Both the position numbers and the translations under genes were made by a program. This document shows, one piece after another, positions 32,861-41,068 of a stretch of DNA of 64,000 nucleotides. How positions within the stretch are numbered: position 1 is the stretch's first letter; every line of letters begins with the position of its first letter. The notes beneath the pieces were generated by a model. That model did not search any database. It saw only the letters and a program-made list of their open reading frames with translations, and was not told where the DNA came from. Location of the stretch: the NCBI RefSeq assembly GCF_011290365.1, contig NZ_CP049786.1, forward strand, positions 2,604,001-2,668,000, in the 5' to 3' direction. This DNA is from Leclercia sp. 29361 (GTDB lineage: Bacteria; Pseudomonadota; Gammaproteobacteria; Enterobacterales; Enterobacteriaceae).

Positions 32861-35730
32861 TTGCTATCCTTGATCTCATAGAGTTCATCTGCAACAACTG
32901 GCATCCAGTGCCATGATGTCCCACTAACTTGCCATGCATCATCCCCCTCAAGAAATGTTTGCGTTATCCGTCTCTGCTCTCCATAACGATGAACCGCCGA
33001 ATTATTTATCGTATTTTCATCAGCATCAGAAGGTAACGGACTCCATTCTTGAATTTTATCCCGTTTTGTATGCATAAAATCTTTACCTTCAGTAAAAAAT
33101 GCCCTTCCAGAATCACCCATTGATGTAAGTCGATTGATAGACATGATGGCAGCATTTTTCAAACCATGATAATCATGTTCTACGGTAACCCAATGACCTA
33201 GACCTTCATCCTTTTGCTCACGTGGAAACTCAATTTTTACATTACCAGGTGTCGATGAATAAAAAGGTGCAGTCTTCCCTGACGAGTCAGATATTCCTTC
33301 ATATACCTCACCATCTGAAGAGATGACTCTATAACTCGTGAATGGTTTGATATCACCTGATTCAGGATCGGTAACAGTAAACGTTCCGCCATACCCCTTA
33401 GGGAAAGTAAGAGGTGGAGTATCAAGTGTGGCAGGTCCTGTTTGGTTAACATTGGCCGCTTTCAGCAAGATATTCCCCGGACATCCCAGTTCAATATTCC
33501 CGCCGCTAAGCTTTATATAAGCGCCCCCACAACTTAAAACCAGTCCCTGGCTGGCATTTACCTTCACGCTCCCCTGACCACTGGCGACAGCAATGTCCTG
33601 TAATGCTGAGACATTCATGGCATCCGCCTGCGCCTGAATATCAACCTTCCCAGCTCCAGCATACATTTTCATTCCTGCGGCCTGTGCAAACAAACTTACA
33701 GCTTCGCTTGCCGCTACAGTGAATGATTGCCCGGTACTGATATCCGTGTTTTTACCTGACATGAGGCCAATACTTGCCCCGCCTGAAGCAAGCCGGACAG
33801 CCTCAGGACTGAGAATGCCTATTCCAGCGGGAGCACTTGCCAGCAATCCTGGCATTTTCAGATATTTCAGTGAGCTGTTTAGCGTCTTTTGGCTGTCGAT
33901 GTCAGATACTGTCGCCTGTGCCCCTTTCGCAGCAGCCTGGAGGCTTCTTGCCAGCGTGAGTGCCTGCTCCAGTTGTTCTACAGCCCTGTCCATTTCAAGC
34001 ATTTTACTGCCGACGTCAGGCTGAGCATCTGCAGAAAGCAAAACCCCCTTGCCTCCACGAACGCTGACCCAGTCATTAGTTCGCAGCTCTGCACCTTCAC
34101 CACGTAATCCTTTGTCTGCATTGACATTATGCCCCAGATTGAGCTGCGTTTTACCTCCGTATTCAGTACTGAGTTTAACGTGCTCTTCGCCGCGCTTGTC
34201 CTCCATTCGCAGCTTGTTCAGGCCAGCTGTGCGGATAACATTGCGCGTGCTGTTGGCCTCAGTGACGTGGTCAACGTGGCGGGAATCGTGGAGGGCATGG
34301 GCGATATACGGTCGATCCGGATCGCCTTCGTGGAACGCAATGGCGACTTCAGTACCCTGTATCAGCGGGAAGTGGAAGCCGTATTTGTCACCACCGTAAG
34401 GTTTGGCAAAGCGTACGGGCATACTTTCCATGCCCTGGCGTTTATCGTCGCGATCAGCATCGAATTTCACCCGGTACATGCCAGATGCATCCTGCCAGGC
34501 GTAGATGTCGTTATCCTTGGCGCTGGTCACGCGCGCCATCAGGGTACCGCTAACCACAGGGCGTTTTTTAGGAGCCGGACGCCAGCAACGGTTTTCGTAA
34601 TAAGGCATACCTTCCCACGTCACTAACAGAGCATTCTTACGGCTGGCAATATAACCCGTGCGGGTAATGATAATGCCATTATCCGTTTCTGAGGGTAAAG
34701 TCGGCGGGATCGCCAGTTCACTGATGGTCAGCACCTGAGCCGGAGAAAGCAGGGCATCATTACTGCATCCGCTGACAGTCGTTTGCCCCGACAGAAAACG
34801 CTCGTGCTCGAGGCGGGCCCAGAAGTTGCCGGTTTCCGCTGAAGGTGTGATTTTGTCGCCACGTTCAAGATGACGCGGCAGGTAGTGATAAACCTCGCCG
34901 TAAGTCACACCATCACCTTCACCACGGGTCATGTCCGCCGGTACAGAGCTCAGGACATTCTGGGCTTCACGGTGGTTGTAATCACTGGCGGTGACAGATC
35001 GCTCAACCACATTTTGCCGGACGTTTACGCCCCATACAGAATCGGCTTTATTGTCATTCATCCCTGACGGGCTGTTCAGAGGTAGCGTTTTACCGAAGGT
35101 CCATGCACTCTGTTTATCCGCGAAGTGTACCACTTCGGTTTGCGTTTCCGGCTGCAGGCTGAAGAAGTAGAAAATCCCCACTTCGGCCAGCAGGCGCTCT
35201 ATGAAAGCGAGGTCACTTTCCTTGTACTGGTTTATCTGCTCACGCTTCGGATAATCGGCTTTGAGGGTGAACTCATACTCCCAGCCTTTCAGGCCATGTT
35301 CCTGCAATACTTCGGTGACAACTTCCGGGACCGACTTATTGACGAAAAAGCGGTGGGTACGGAATTGTTTGCGCAGCAGCGACAAGAACGGCTCAATAAT
35401 GATCTGGTATGTCGCCTGGTCACGTGAACCACTGATACGCTTAAAATGCGTCACCACGCCATGTACCACTTTCTGCCCGGTCAGCCCCATCAGCGGCCCT
35501 GTCCCAATGGTCAGCGTGACAGGCCTGGTCAGCAGTTGCGCTGAACTGATATTCAGGTCACTGCTGGTAAAGATAACCTGATAGTAGTAAAGCTCACTCA
35601 TAAACTCCTTGCCGGTGAAACTTTCCACATCCAGTGCTGCTGTGCAGGATGGAATATCCAGGCGGTAGCGGTTCAGCCCACTTTCAGTTAATGCAGACAG
35701 GGTATTTTTAAGCGTATCGGTCAGACTCAT
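32857..35730 (-). CDS. vgrG: T6SS spike protein VgrG with C-terminal extension
   Basis: VgrG forms the trimeric T6SS puncturing spike. The 957-residue protein has the gp27-like N-terminal part (MSLTDTLKN to ~residue 380, including YKESDLAFIERLLAEVGIFYFF), the gp5-like OB fold (MPVRFAKPYGGDKYGFHFPLIQGTEVAIAFHEGDPDRPY), then the long DUF2345 needle (ISTGQSFTVAASEAVSLF and the DIQAQADAMN repeats). After about residue 800 comes an extra domain (FTVTDPESGDIKPF, YRVISSDGEVYEGISDSSGKT) with transthyretin-like pattern, used in other VgrGs to bind effectors. The start at 35730 has GGAG 8 bases upstream. It is the only full vgrG in the island. Confidence 0.93.
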   Translation of the reverse strand: MSLTDTLKNTLSALTESGLNRYRLDIPSCTAALDVESFTGKEFMSELYYYQVIFTSSDLNISSAQLLTRPVTLTIGTGPLMGLTGQKVVHGVVTHFKRISGSRDQATYQIIIEPFLSLLRKQFRTHRFFVNKSVPEVVTEVLQEHGLKGWEYEFTLKADYPKREQINQYKESDLAFIERLLAEVGIFYFFSLQPETQTEVVHFADKQSAWTFGKTLPLNSPSGMNDNKADSVWGVNVRQNVVERSVTASDYNHREAQNVLSSVPADMTRGEGDGVTYGEVYHYLPRHLERGDKITPSAETGNFWARLEHERFLSGQTTVSGCSNDALLSPAQVLTISELAIPPTLPSETDNGIIITRTGYIASRKNALLVTWEGMPYYENRCWRPAPKKRPVVSGTLMARVTSAKDNDIYAWQDASGMYRVKFDADRDDKRQGMESMPVRFAKPYGGDKYGFHFPLIQGTEVAIAFHEGDPDRPYIAHALHDSRHVDHVTEANSTRNVIRTAGLNKLRMEDKRGEEHVKLSTEYGGKTQLNLGHNVNADKGLRGEGAELRTNDWVSVRGGKGVLLSADAQPDVGSKMLEMDRAVEQLEQALTLARSLQAAAKGAQATVSDIDSQKTLNSSLKYLKMPGLLASAPAGIGILSPEAVRLASGGASIGLMSGKNTDISTGQSFTVAASEAVSLFAQAAGMKMYAGAGKVDIQAQADAMNVSALQDIAVASGQGSVKVNASQGLVLSCGGAYIKLSGGNIELGCPGNILLKAANVNQTGPATLDTPPLTFPKGYGGTFTVTDPESGDIKPFTSYRVISSDGEVYEGISDSSGKTAPFYSSTPGNVKIEFPREQKDEGLGHWVTVEHDYHGLKNAAIMSINRLTSMGDSGRAFFTEGKDFMHTKRDKIQEWSPLPSDADENTINNSAVHRYGEQRRITQTFLEGDDAWQVSGTSWHWMPVVADELYEIKDSK

Positions 35731-35806
35731 GATATTGACTCCATGGGATAACCTGCTGTCCATGACGCTATTGCCGACGAGCACATTGCAGGTTTAATCG
35801 GGGTAC

Positions 35807-36046
35807 TCAGCGAGTACAAAAAAGAGTGATGACTACTCCAGCTCCGGCAGCGTACATAAAGGCCTTTATTAGCAGTGAGATCATTTCAAAATTATCCACC
35901 GCATATTTCTCATCATCACTAATAAGAATAAAAGGCTTAACAGATATGTGAATAAAAGCCTCAGGTAGAAATAGAACACCAACGATAACAAACAGAAATA
36001 AGATGAAAAATTTCAATCTATTAGCCACCCCAACGTCAGGAAACAA
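35807..36046 (-). CDS. Possible small membrane protein
   Basis: An ORF of up to 79 codons with two hydrophobic stretches (LKFFILFLFVIVGVLFLPEAFI and LLIKAFMYAAGAGVVITLF). It has no ATG: the first codon is TTG at 36046 and a GTG lies at 36028, each with only a weak ribosome binding site. It sits between the lipoprotein gene and vgrG on the same strand, with 76 bases to vgrG. It may be the end of an older gene or a genuine small protein. Not recognised. Confidence 0.35.
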   Translation of the reverse strand: MFPDVGVANRLKFFILFLFVIVGVLFLPEAFIHISVKPFILISDDEKYAVDNFEMISLLIKAFMYAAGAGVVITLFCTR

Positions 36047-36100
36047 AAGATTAAGCTATATATTTACAAAAAAAATAAATGCGGACACTTATTACACTTG

Positions 36101-36568
36101 CTATTCTGGCACCTTAATTGAACCATACGGCCTTGAGAATTCGCGATCTGTCAAAGGAAAATTATACACTTGATTATTATTAATACCGACACCAACGACA
36201 AAGCTTCTCGCCTCTTTATTATCAAGTGTTGGATGAAGTACAAACTCAACAATATACTTGCTACCATTTTCAAAATGAAAATAAGATGGAGGAATACATA
36301 ATTCACCTTCAATAACCTTAAGGCCGGGAGAAAAATTAAAATCTTTTTCCTTTGAAGGCGTCCCTCGCAGATTGATACCCATATCTACTGGCTGATAATC
36401 TTGTGCATTATCAATATTCACGCAAACATTATCACCCTTTTTACTCACCAGTGCAGTTTCATCAAAACGAAATCTGTCACCTGGTCCAGGGCATCCCGTC
36501 AGGATTGGAAGACAAAAAAACGCTAACAACAAAGAGTTAAGCTTAATAAAATAGTTACTTCTCACCAT
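36101..36568 (-). CDS. Putative T6SS immunity periplasmic lipoprotein
   Basis: A 155-residue lipoprotein: signal peptide MVRSNYFIKLNSLLLAFFCLPILTGC (lipobox LTGC, cysteine at 26), then a short beta-rich domain (VCVNIDNAQDYQP, KYIVEFVLHPTL). Its start overlaps the stop of the metallopeptidase-like gene by 7 bases, so they are coupled, as effector and immunity genes usually are. The periplasmic location fits protection against an effector that acts on the cell wall or periplasmic proteins. It resembles proteins annotated as T6SS immunity periplasmic lipoproteins in Klebsiella and Enterobacter, by recollection. Confidence 0.72.
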   Translation of the reverse strand: MVRSNYFIKLNSLLLAFFCLPILTGCPGPGDRFRFDETALVSKKGDNVCVNIDNAQDYQPVDMGINLRGTPSKEKDFNFSPGLKVIEGELCIPPSYFHFENGSKYIVEFVLHPTLDNKEARSFVVGVGINNNQVYNFPLTDREFSRPYGSIKVPE

Positions 36569-37116
36569 GGAAAACCCCTCAAAGCATTTTTATATCCCTC
36601 ACGTATCACCGACTCAGAAGTATCCCCGTCGAGCGTAATATCGGGATATCTTTTATTTTCAAGGTGACTCCAGATTTCATACCCAAATGTCTGTAAAACA
36701 AAATTATCTGCAATAATCTGCGCCTGCTGCTCCATCGGATATTCGCTTAAGAGACGACCATCAAGGGTATAACGGTAACTCACCATCCAGCTCACCAGCC
36801 CTCTGAAGATCACATTCATTCCTTTTTCACGCTGCCAGACATGACTCATTTCATGGATGAAAAGATGCTGAAAACTGTCGGTTGTCTGTGAGAAATCATC
36901 GAAATATAAATCACGAAAATAGATCTCCCCATTTGGGGTCATCGCCGTATTCTTATCCTGTAAATTGAAAGGAAGATAACTCTCTCTGTGGATCCATACT
37001 TTCGAATAATCAATAGTGGATAGAAAAACAGATTGAGCCAACTTTATCTCACCAAGAGTGAGTAGTCTGATACCACCTTCTTTTATATTGAATTGATCCT
37101 GAGTTTCTTCAGACAT
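36562..37116 (-). CDS. Putative T6SS effector with zinc-metallopeptidase motif
   Basis: A 184-residue protein with the zincin motif HEMSHVWQ (about residues 91-98): two histidines and a glutamate for zinc binding and catalysis. Upstream blocks (YFRDLYFDDFSQTTDSFQHLF) and a downstream acidic residue in SEYPMEQQAQIIADNF, a possible third ligand region, suit minimal metallopeptidases annotated next to vgrG genes, often mislabelled Rhs proteins. No signal peptide, so secretion would be through the T6SS. The ATG at 37116 (MSEETQDQF) is chosen over 37149, which lies inside the tssH remnant. Coupled to a lipoprotein gene. The substrate is unknown. Confidence 0.7.
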   Translation of the reverse strand: MSEETQDQFNIKEGGIRLLTLGEIKLAQSVFLSTIDYSKVWIHRESYLPFNLQDKNTAMTPNGEIYFRDLYFDDFSQTTDSFQHLFIHEMSHVWQREKGMNVIFRGLVSWMVSYRYTLDGRLLSEYPMEQQAQIIADNFVLQTFGYEIWSHLENKRYPDITLDGDTSESVIREGYKNALRGFPW

Positions 37117-37393
37117 TGGCAAACTCCAGCACAATCCCTTCTTCATCATTCCATCCCAGCGTCAGAGACTGCGGCTTTTGCTTCGCCGCCATATGGGTCA
37201 GCAGCTGCTGGCTCAGCACCGGCAGAATCTGTTGATTGAGCAGGCTGTCGACGTTGCGTGCGCCGGTATCCGGCAGCAGGCAGGCGGCGGTCAGCGCGTC
37301 ATACAGCGATTCATCGATGTGGGTAGTCAGGCCGTAGTGGCGGTGTAAGCGCTGGCTGACCTGTGACAGCTTCATTTCCACGATGGTACGCAT
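37109..37393 (-). pseudogene. tssH: TssH (ClpV) C-terminal remnant
   Basis: The last 94 codons of the T6SS sheath-disassembly ATPase ClpV. It begins RTIVEMKLSQVSQRLHRHYGL and has the C-terminal AAA+ lid block SLYDALTAACLLPDTGARNVDSLLNQQILPVLS. A full ClpV is about 880 residues with two AAA+ domains, so both Walker motifs and the N-terminal sheath-binding domain are missing. The remnant follows out of frame from the OmpA-like remnant. No other tssH is in this window, so sheath recycling is lost unless a second T6SS supplies it. Confidence 0.9.
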
Positions 37394-37527
37394 ACCCCCG
37401 ACACCAGAACAACCAGCAGGCTGAGTGCCACACGGCTACCCGTGGACAGTGGCCAGAATCCCAGAATGAGCCACAGCACCAGCACGGCACCCAGGGCAGT
37501 TAACAGACTTCGGTACGCATCCCGCAT
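37372..37527 (-). pseudogene. N-terminal remnant of an OmpA-like T6SS protein
   Basis: A 51-codon frame starting at 37527, 3 bases after the tssL stop: MRDAYRSLLTALGAVLVLWLILGFWPL, a membrane helix, then GSRVALSLLVVLVSG, a second helix. I recognise this as the start of the OmpA-domain protein that follows tssL in Klebsiella/Enterobacter type clusters. After about codon 45 the sequence joins the tssH remnant in a different frame and stops at 37372. The peptidoglycan-binding domain is gone, as is the hcp gene that normally lies between OmpA-like and tssH. Confidence 0.75.
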
Positions 37528-37530
37528 CGC

Positions 37531-38313
37531 TTACCCCGGCCTGACGATCTGGCTTACCAGTTTGGTAAGCGAGGACGAAAGGAAGAACCACAGCGCCACC
37601 AAGGCGACAGCGGCCACAACCCAGGTCAGCCAGTACCCGCGAAGACCGCTGCGCAGGCGTGATGCCCGGGCAACAATGGGAGCATCCTGTGCAAGCGTGA
37701 AGGCCGGCACCCGTTCCGCGAGTGCGCGAACAATATCTTCACGACGCTCATCATGCTGAGCGCGATACTGACCAACAAACCCTAGCTGCAGGGTCCGGTA
37801 CATGCAGGTCAGCACGGCCGTGTCCGGTGCAGTCTCTTTCAGCAGGGTGCGGATCCGTTCCCACAGTTCCTCACCGGCGTTCAGGGTTCCGAAGAAATGT
37901 GCCTGCAGCGGGTCACGGCGCCAGGTCAGGTAGTCGGTGTTGTCCACCAGCTGTTTCAGGCCGCGCCACAGGGACTCTACCTTCTGGAATTCTTCATGAT
38001 GCATCACCGCATCCAACTGGCGGCTTATTTGAAAGTCCAGTTCGGCTATATGGTGATCGATCAGCGTTTTGTCGAGCTTTTCCACCTGCTGGCCAGATTT
38101 ACGGATACAGTCCATAAACACCTGCATGGCGGCCGTCAGGCGCTCGCCCGCAGGCGCATCGGCCAGCGCGGCATCATCCAGAAACGTATTAATATCCCCG
38201 AGGCTGGACGCCGGGGTGAGGTTAATTTTTTCAAACAGGGAGGCGTAAACGCCCTCTTTTTCCAGTACGGTGGTTTGCCCCTGAGCAGAGCCAGTTTCAG
38301 TATTCACAGACAT
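37531..38313 (-). pseudogene. In-frame TssC'-'TssL chimera
   Basis: A 260-codon open frame made of two unrelated T6SS genes. Residues 1 to ~128 are the N-terminus of the large sheath protein TssC (EKEGVYASLFEKINLTPASS, then HHIAELDFQISRQLDAVMHH and LWRGLKQLVDNTDY). From ~129 on it is the C-terminal half of TssL/DotU (HFFGTLNAGEELWERIRTLL, MYRTLQLGFVGQYR, RGYWLTWVVAAVALVALWFFLSSSL). The join is near 37929. The rest of tssC (about 370 residues), tssK and the first half of tssL are absent. The single C-terminal helix remains, so the chimera could be membrane bound, but neither sheath nor membrane-complex function is expected. Start at 38313 chosen for spacing from GGGA. Confidence 0.88.
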
Positions 38314-38355
38314 CAGCATATTCCCGGTTAATCCATTAAAAGAGATGCCCGCATT

Positions 38356-38847
38356 TTATTTCGGGGCAAGCGCACTCATTTCGTCGCGTAATTCCTGAGA
38401 CAGCGCCGGATCCTTGAGAATTTTCTCGAGTTCTTTTCTGAAAGTGGCGTTATCAAGGAGATTGGATTTCAAATCACGTAATAAATTACGCATCGCCAGC
38501 ATGGCGCGAAGTTGAGGAATTTGACGGGCAACCTGTTCTGGCTCGAAATCTTTCATGCTGGAAAACTGCAGTCGGATATTTTCTTCTAAACCCTCACCCG
38601 CCAGCGTGTTCTGCACATCCAGGTTAATTTCCGGGTTAAATTCCGAAAGTACGCTGTCAAAATTATTTTTATTGACGTTTATCTTCTCACGTTCGGATAA
38701 CGGCCGGTTTTCTTTACCATTACTGAAGTCCCCAACAGTAAGAAGCTTCAGCGGCAGTTCGACTTTCTTTTGAGCGCCGCCGGTGTGGAGGGCTAGTTTT
38801 AAATTTATGCGTGCCTTGGGCACCTCATTCTGAAATGTATCAGCCAT
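38356..38847 (-). CDS. tssB: T6SS sheath small subunit TssB
   Basis: TssB pairs with TssC to form the contractile T6SS sheath. The 163-residue protein is full length: PKARINLKLALHTGGAQKKVELPLKLL at the start, then FNPEINLDVQNTLAGEGLEENIRLQF and the C-terminal helices LLRDLKSNLLDNATFRKELEKIL that bind TssC and take part in ClpV contact. It is the first gene of the cluster and has AAGGAA-like Shine-Dalgarno bases upstream. Its partner TssC is truncated 128 codons in, so a sheath cannot form from this locus. Confidence 0.94.
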   Translation of the reverse strand: MADTFQNEVPKARINLKLALHTGGAQKKVELPLKLLTVGDFSNGKENRPLSEREKINVNKNNFDSVLSEFNPEINLDVQNTLAGEGLEENIRLQFSSMKDFEPEQVARQIPQLRAMLAMRNLLRDLKSNLLDNATFRKELEKILKDPALSQELRDEMSALAPK

Positions 38848-39200
38848 AGCAGTCCCTTTTCCTTAAGGAATAGTTATTAAGTAAATCTACATTTGTTCGC
38901 CGGGGTCGATATTAGACCAATTAATTAGAATGAATCAACTAACTCGTGGTCCAAAACTAGACTTCCCTCTAACAGATATCGTTAATTTCCCACAACACGC
39001 AATATCAAATAGCAATTATATATTCAGGGCTTTAATCATTCTCGCCGGAATGAAAAAGAGACGTCCCCCACAAAAAGCAGGGTATTATTTTCATACTCAA
39101 TACTTCTTCTTTGTTAAATGAATGAGGTTTATAGATGCCGCAGCGAATTTAATAAGGGAAAATAAAAATCAGAATGGGCGCAGTTATAATTGACTGTTAA
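38848..39200. other. Intergenic region upstream of the T6SS cluster
   Basis: About 350 bases, AT-rich, between tssB and the mppA terminator. It should contain the T6SS promoter. I see no clear sigma-54 or Fur-type box, and the short frames in it have no ribosome binding sites. One plus-strand frame at 38930-39121 starts at an ATG without a good Shine-Dalgarno sequence; I do not call it. Confidence 0.6.
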
Positions 39201-39231
39201 ATGAAAACTGGCGCTGATAATCGCGCCAGTT
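39201..39231 (-). terminator. Terminator after mppA
   Basis: On the minus strand AACTGGCGC-GATTATCA-GCGCCAGTT is followed by TTCATTT. It lies about 35 bases after the mppA stop. Confidence 0.8.
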
Positions 39232-39266
39232 CCGGTTACAGCAGAGTCTGTCTTACGCAGGCCCCG

Positions 39267-40883
39267 TCAATGCTTCTCGATATACATTGTGCGGCTGTAC
39301 GCCACATCTTCCGGGTTGTTGATCGGATACCCCTTCACCCAGGGTTTGATTAAGCGCCCGTTGGTGTACTGATAGATCGGCGCAATTGGCGCTTTTTCGG
39401 CGAGGATTTTCTCCGCCGTATTGTAATCCGCATTGCGGGCCTTAACGGTAGTCTCAAGCGACGCCTGGTTAATTACCTTGTCATACGCCGGATCGTTAAA
39501 GCGGGAGATATTACCCGTATGCGTGGAGGTCAACAGCGAGAGGAACGTCGACGGCTCGTTATAATCCCCCACCCACGAAGCGCGGATCACATCGAAATTA
39601 CCGGTGTTACGGCTGTCGATATAGGTTTTCCACTCCTGATTTTGCAGCTTCACATCGACGCCAAGATTCTTTTTCCACATTGATGCCACCGCGATAGCGA
39701 TTTTCTGGTGGTTTTCCGAGGTGTTGTACAGCAGTGTCAGCTTAAGCGGTTTCTGTGCATTGTAGCCCGCTGCCTGCAGCAGCGTTTTGGCCTGCGCATT
39801 CATCTCTTCCTGACTCATCTGCTCGAAGGGAGATGGCTCAGGGGTAAAGCCTGCGGTGACGTCCGGCGTGAAATGCCATGCCGGTTTCTCACCGGTGCCC
39901 AGCACTTTCTCGGCCATAATCCGCCGGTCGATGGTCATGCTCAGCGCCAGACGCACCCGCGCATCCGCCGTTGGCCCTTTCTGGGTGTTAAAAGCATAAT
40001 AATAGGTGCCGAGTTGCGGCGGGGTATAGACCTGGCCCGGAATGTCCTTCAGCAGCTTCTGGTAGAGGTTTTTCGGGAATGACTCGGTGATGTCGATATC
40101 GTCCGCCAGGTAGCGCTTGGTGGCGGACGACTCCTGGTTAATCGGGATAAAGGTCACTTTCTGCAGCACCGTTTTGTCGTTATCCCAGTAATGAGTGTTG
40201 CGCTCAACAACCAGTTTCTCATTGACCACCCGGTCTTTCAGAATGTATGCCCCATTGCCCACCAGCGCACCGGGCCGGGTCCACTCCGCGCTGCTCTCCA
40301 CGTTAGCTTTTTGTACCGGGTAGAAGGCGAAGCTCGCCGTCAGGTTGGCAAACCACGGCAGCGGTTTATCCAGCTGTACGTGCAGGGTTCTGTTATCCAC
40401 TGCGGTCACGCCCAGCTTATCCGGCGTAGCCTTGCCATCGATGATGGCCTGCGCGTTGCTGATCCCCGCCAGCGCTGCAAACCAGGCGAACGGCGACGTG
40501 GTTTTCGGATCCACCAGGCGCTGCCAGCTGTAGACAAAATCCTGTGCGGTGACGGGGGTACCATCAGACCACCGGGCGTTCTCGCGCAGGGTGAAGGTCC
40601 AGGCGCGGTTATCGTTACTCTGCCAGCGGGTGGCAACCCCTGGAACCAGTTCACCCTTTTCGTTCTGATTGACGAGGCCTTCAAACAGATCGCGGATCAC
40701 CTGAATCTCGGGCAGCCCCACCGCTTTGGCGGGATCCAGCGAGGCCGGTTCATCTTTAATATGACGCACCAGCTCCTGCTTCGGCGCCAGCGTCGTCCCG
40801 GAAGGCACATCCGCAGCAAAGGAATAAGAAGAGAAGCCACACAACCACAGGGCAGAACAAATCAACGAAACCGGATGCTTCAT
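39267..40883 (-). CDS. mppA: Murein tripeptide-binding protein MppA
   Basis: MppA is a periplasmic solute-binding protein of the OppA family that delivers the murein tripeptide L-Ala-gamma-D-Glu-meso-Dap to the Opp permease for recycling. The 538-residue protein has a signal peptide (MKHPVSLICSALWLCGFSSYSFA, cleaved after AFA-like residues near 23) and typical SBP_bac_5 blocks: LDPAKAVGLPEIQVIRDLFEGLV, ARWSDGTPVTAQDFVYSWQRL and SWVGDYNEPSTFL. The start at 40883 is used because the longer ORF start lacks a signal sequence; GGGGAT stands upstream. It is divergent from mpaA, which acts on the same peptides. Confidence 0.95.
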   Translation of the reverse strand: MKHPVSLICSALWLCGFSSYSFAADVPSGTTLAPKQELVRHIKDEPASLDPAKAVGLPEIQVIRDLFEGLVNQNEKGELVPGVATRWQSNDNRAWTFTLRENARWSDGTPVTAQDFVYSWQRLVDPKTTSPFAWFAALAGISNAQAIIDGKATPDKLGVTAVDNRTLHVQLDKPLPWFANLTASFAFYPVQKANVESSAEWTRPGALVGNGAYILKDRVVNEKLVVERNTHYWDNDKTVLQKVTFIPINQESSATKRYLADDIDITESFPKNLYQKLLKDIPGQVYTPPQLGTYYYAFNTQKGPTADARVRLALSMTIDRRIMAEKVLGTGEKPAWHFTPDVTAGFTPEPSPFEQMSQEEMNAQAKTLLQAAGYNAQKPLKLTLLYNTSENHQKIAIAVASMWKKNLGVDVKLQNQEWKTYIDSRNTGNFDVIRASWVGDYNEPSTFLSLLTSTHTGNISRFNDPAYDKVINQASLETTVKARNADYNTAEKILAEKAPIAPIYQYTNGRLIKPWVKGYPINNPEDVAYSRTMYIEKH

Positions 40884-41068
40884 GAGATCCCCTTTGAAAT
40901 GATGGGTAACGAGCAGATGCGTAATTATTTGTTTCAGAACAGTGAAATGCAAACAACTTCCGTCGGAAAGTTGATATCGGCCGGTTTTGCCCCGGCACTG
41001 AAACTATTTGATTAACCGTGTGTTTTGCACAACACTGCCAGTAGTATAACTTTGATTCAGGAACATCT

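Noticed and set aside
34049..34626. Plus-strand ORFs inside vgrG
   Set aside because: Antisense shadows in the GC-rich VgrG body.
38930..39121. 63-codon plus-strand ORF upstream of tssB
   Set aside because: No ribosome binding site, odd composition and no recognisable domain; likely chance in an AT-rich intergenic region.
40191..41015. 274-codon plus-strand ORF
   Set aside because: Antisense to mppA, whose codon pattern and motifs are clear.
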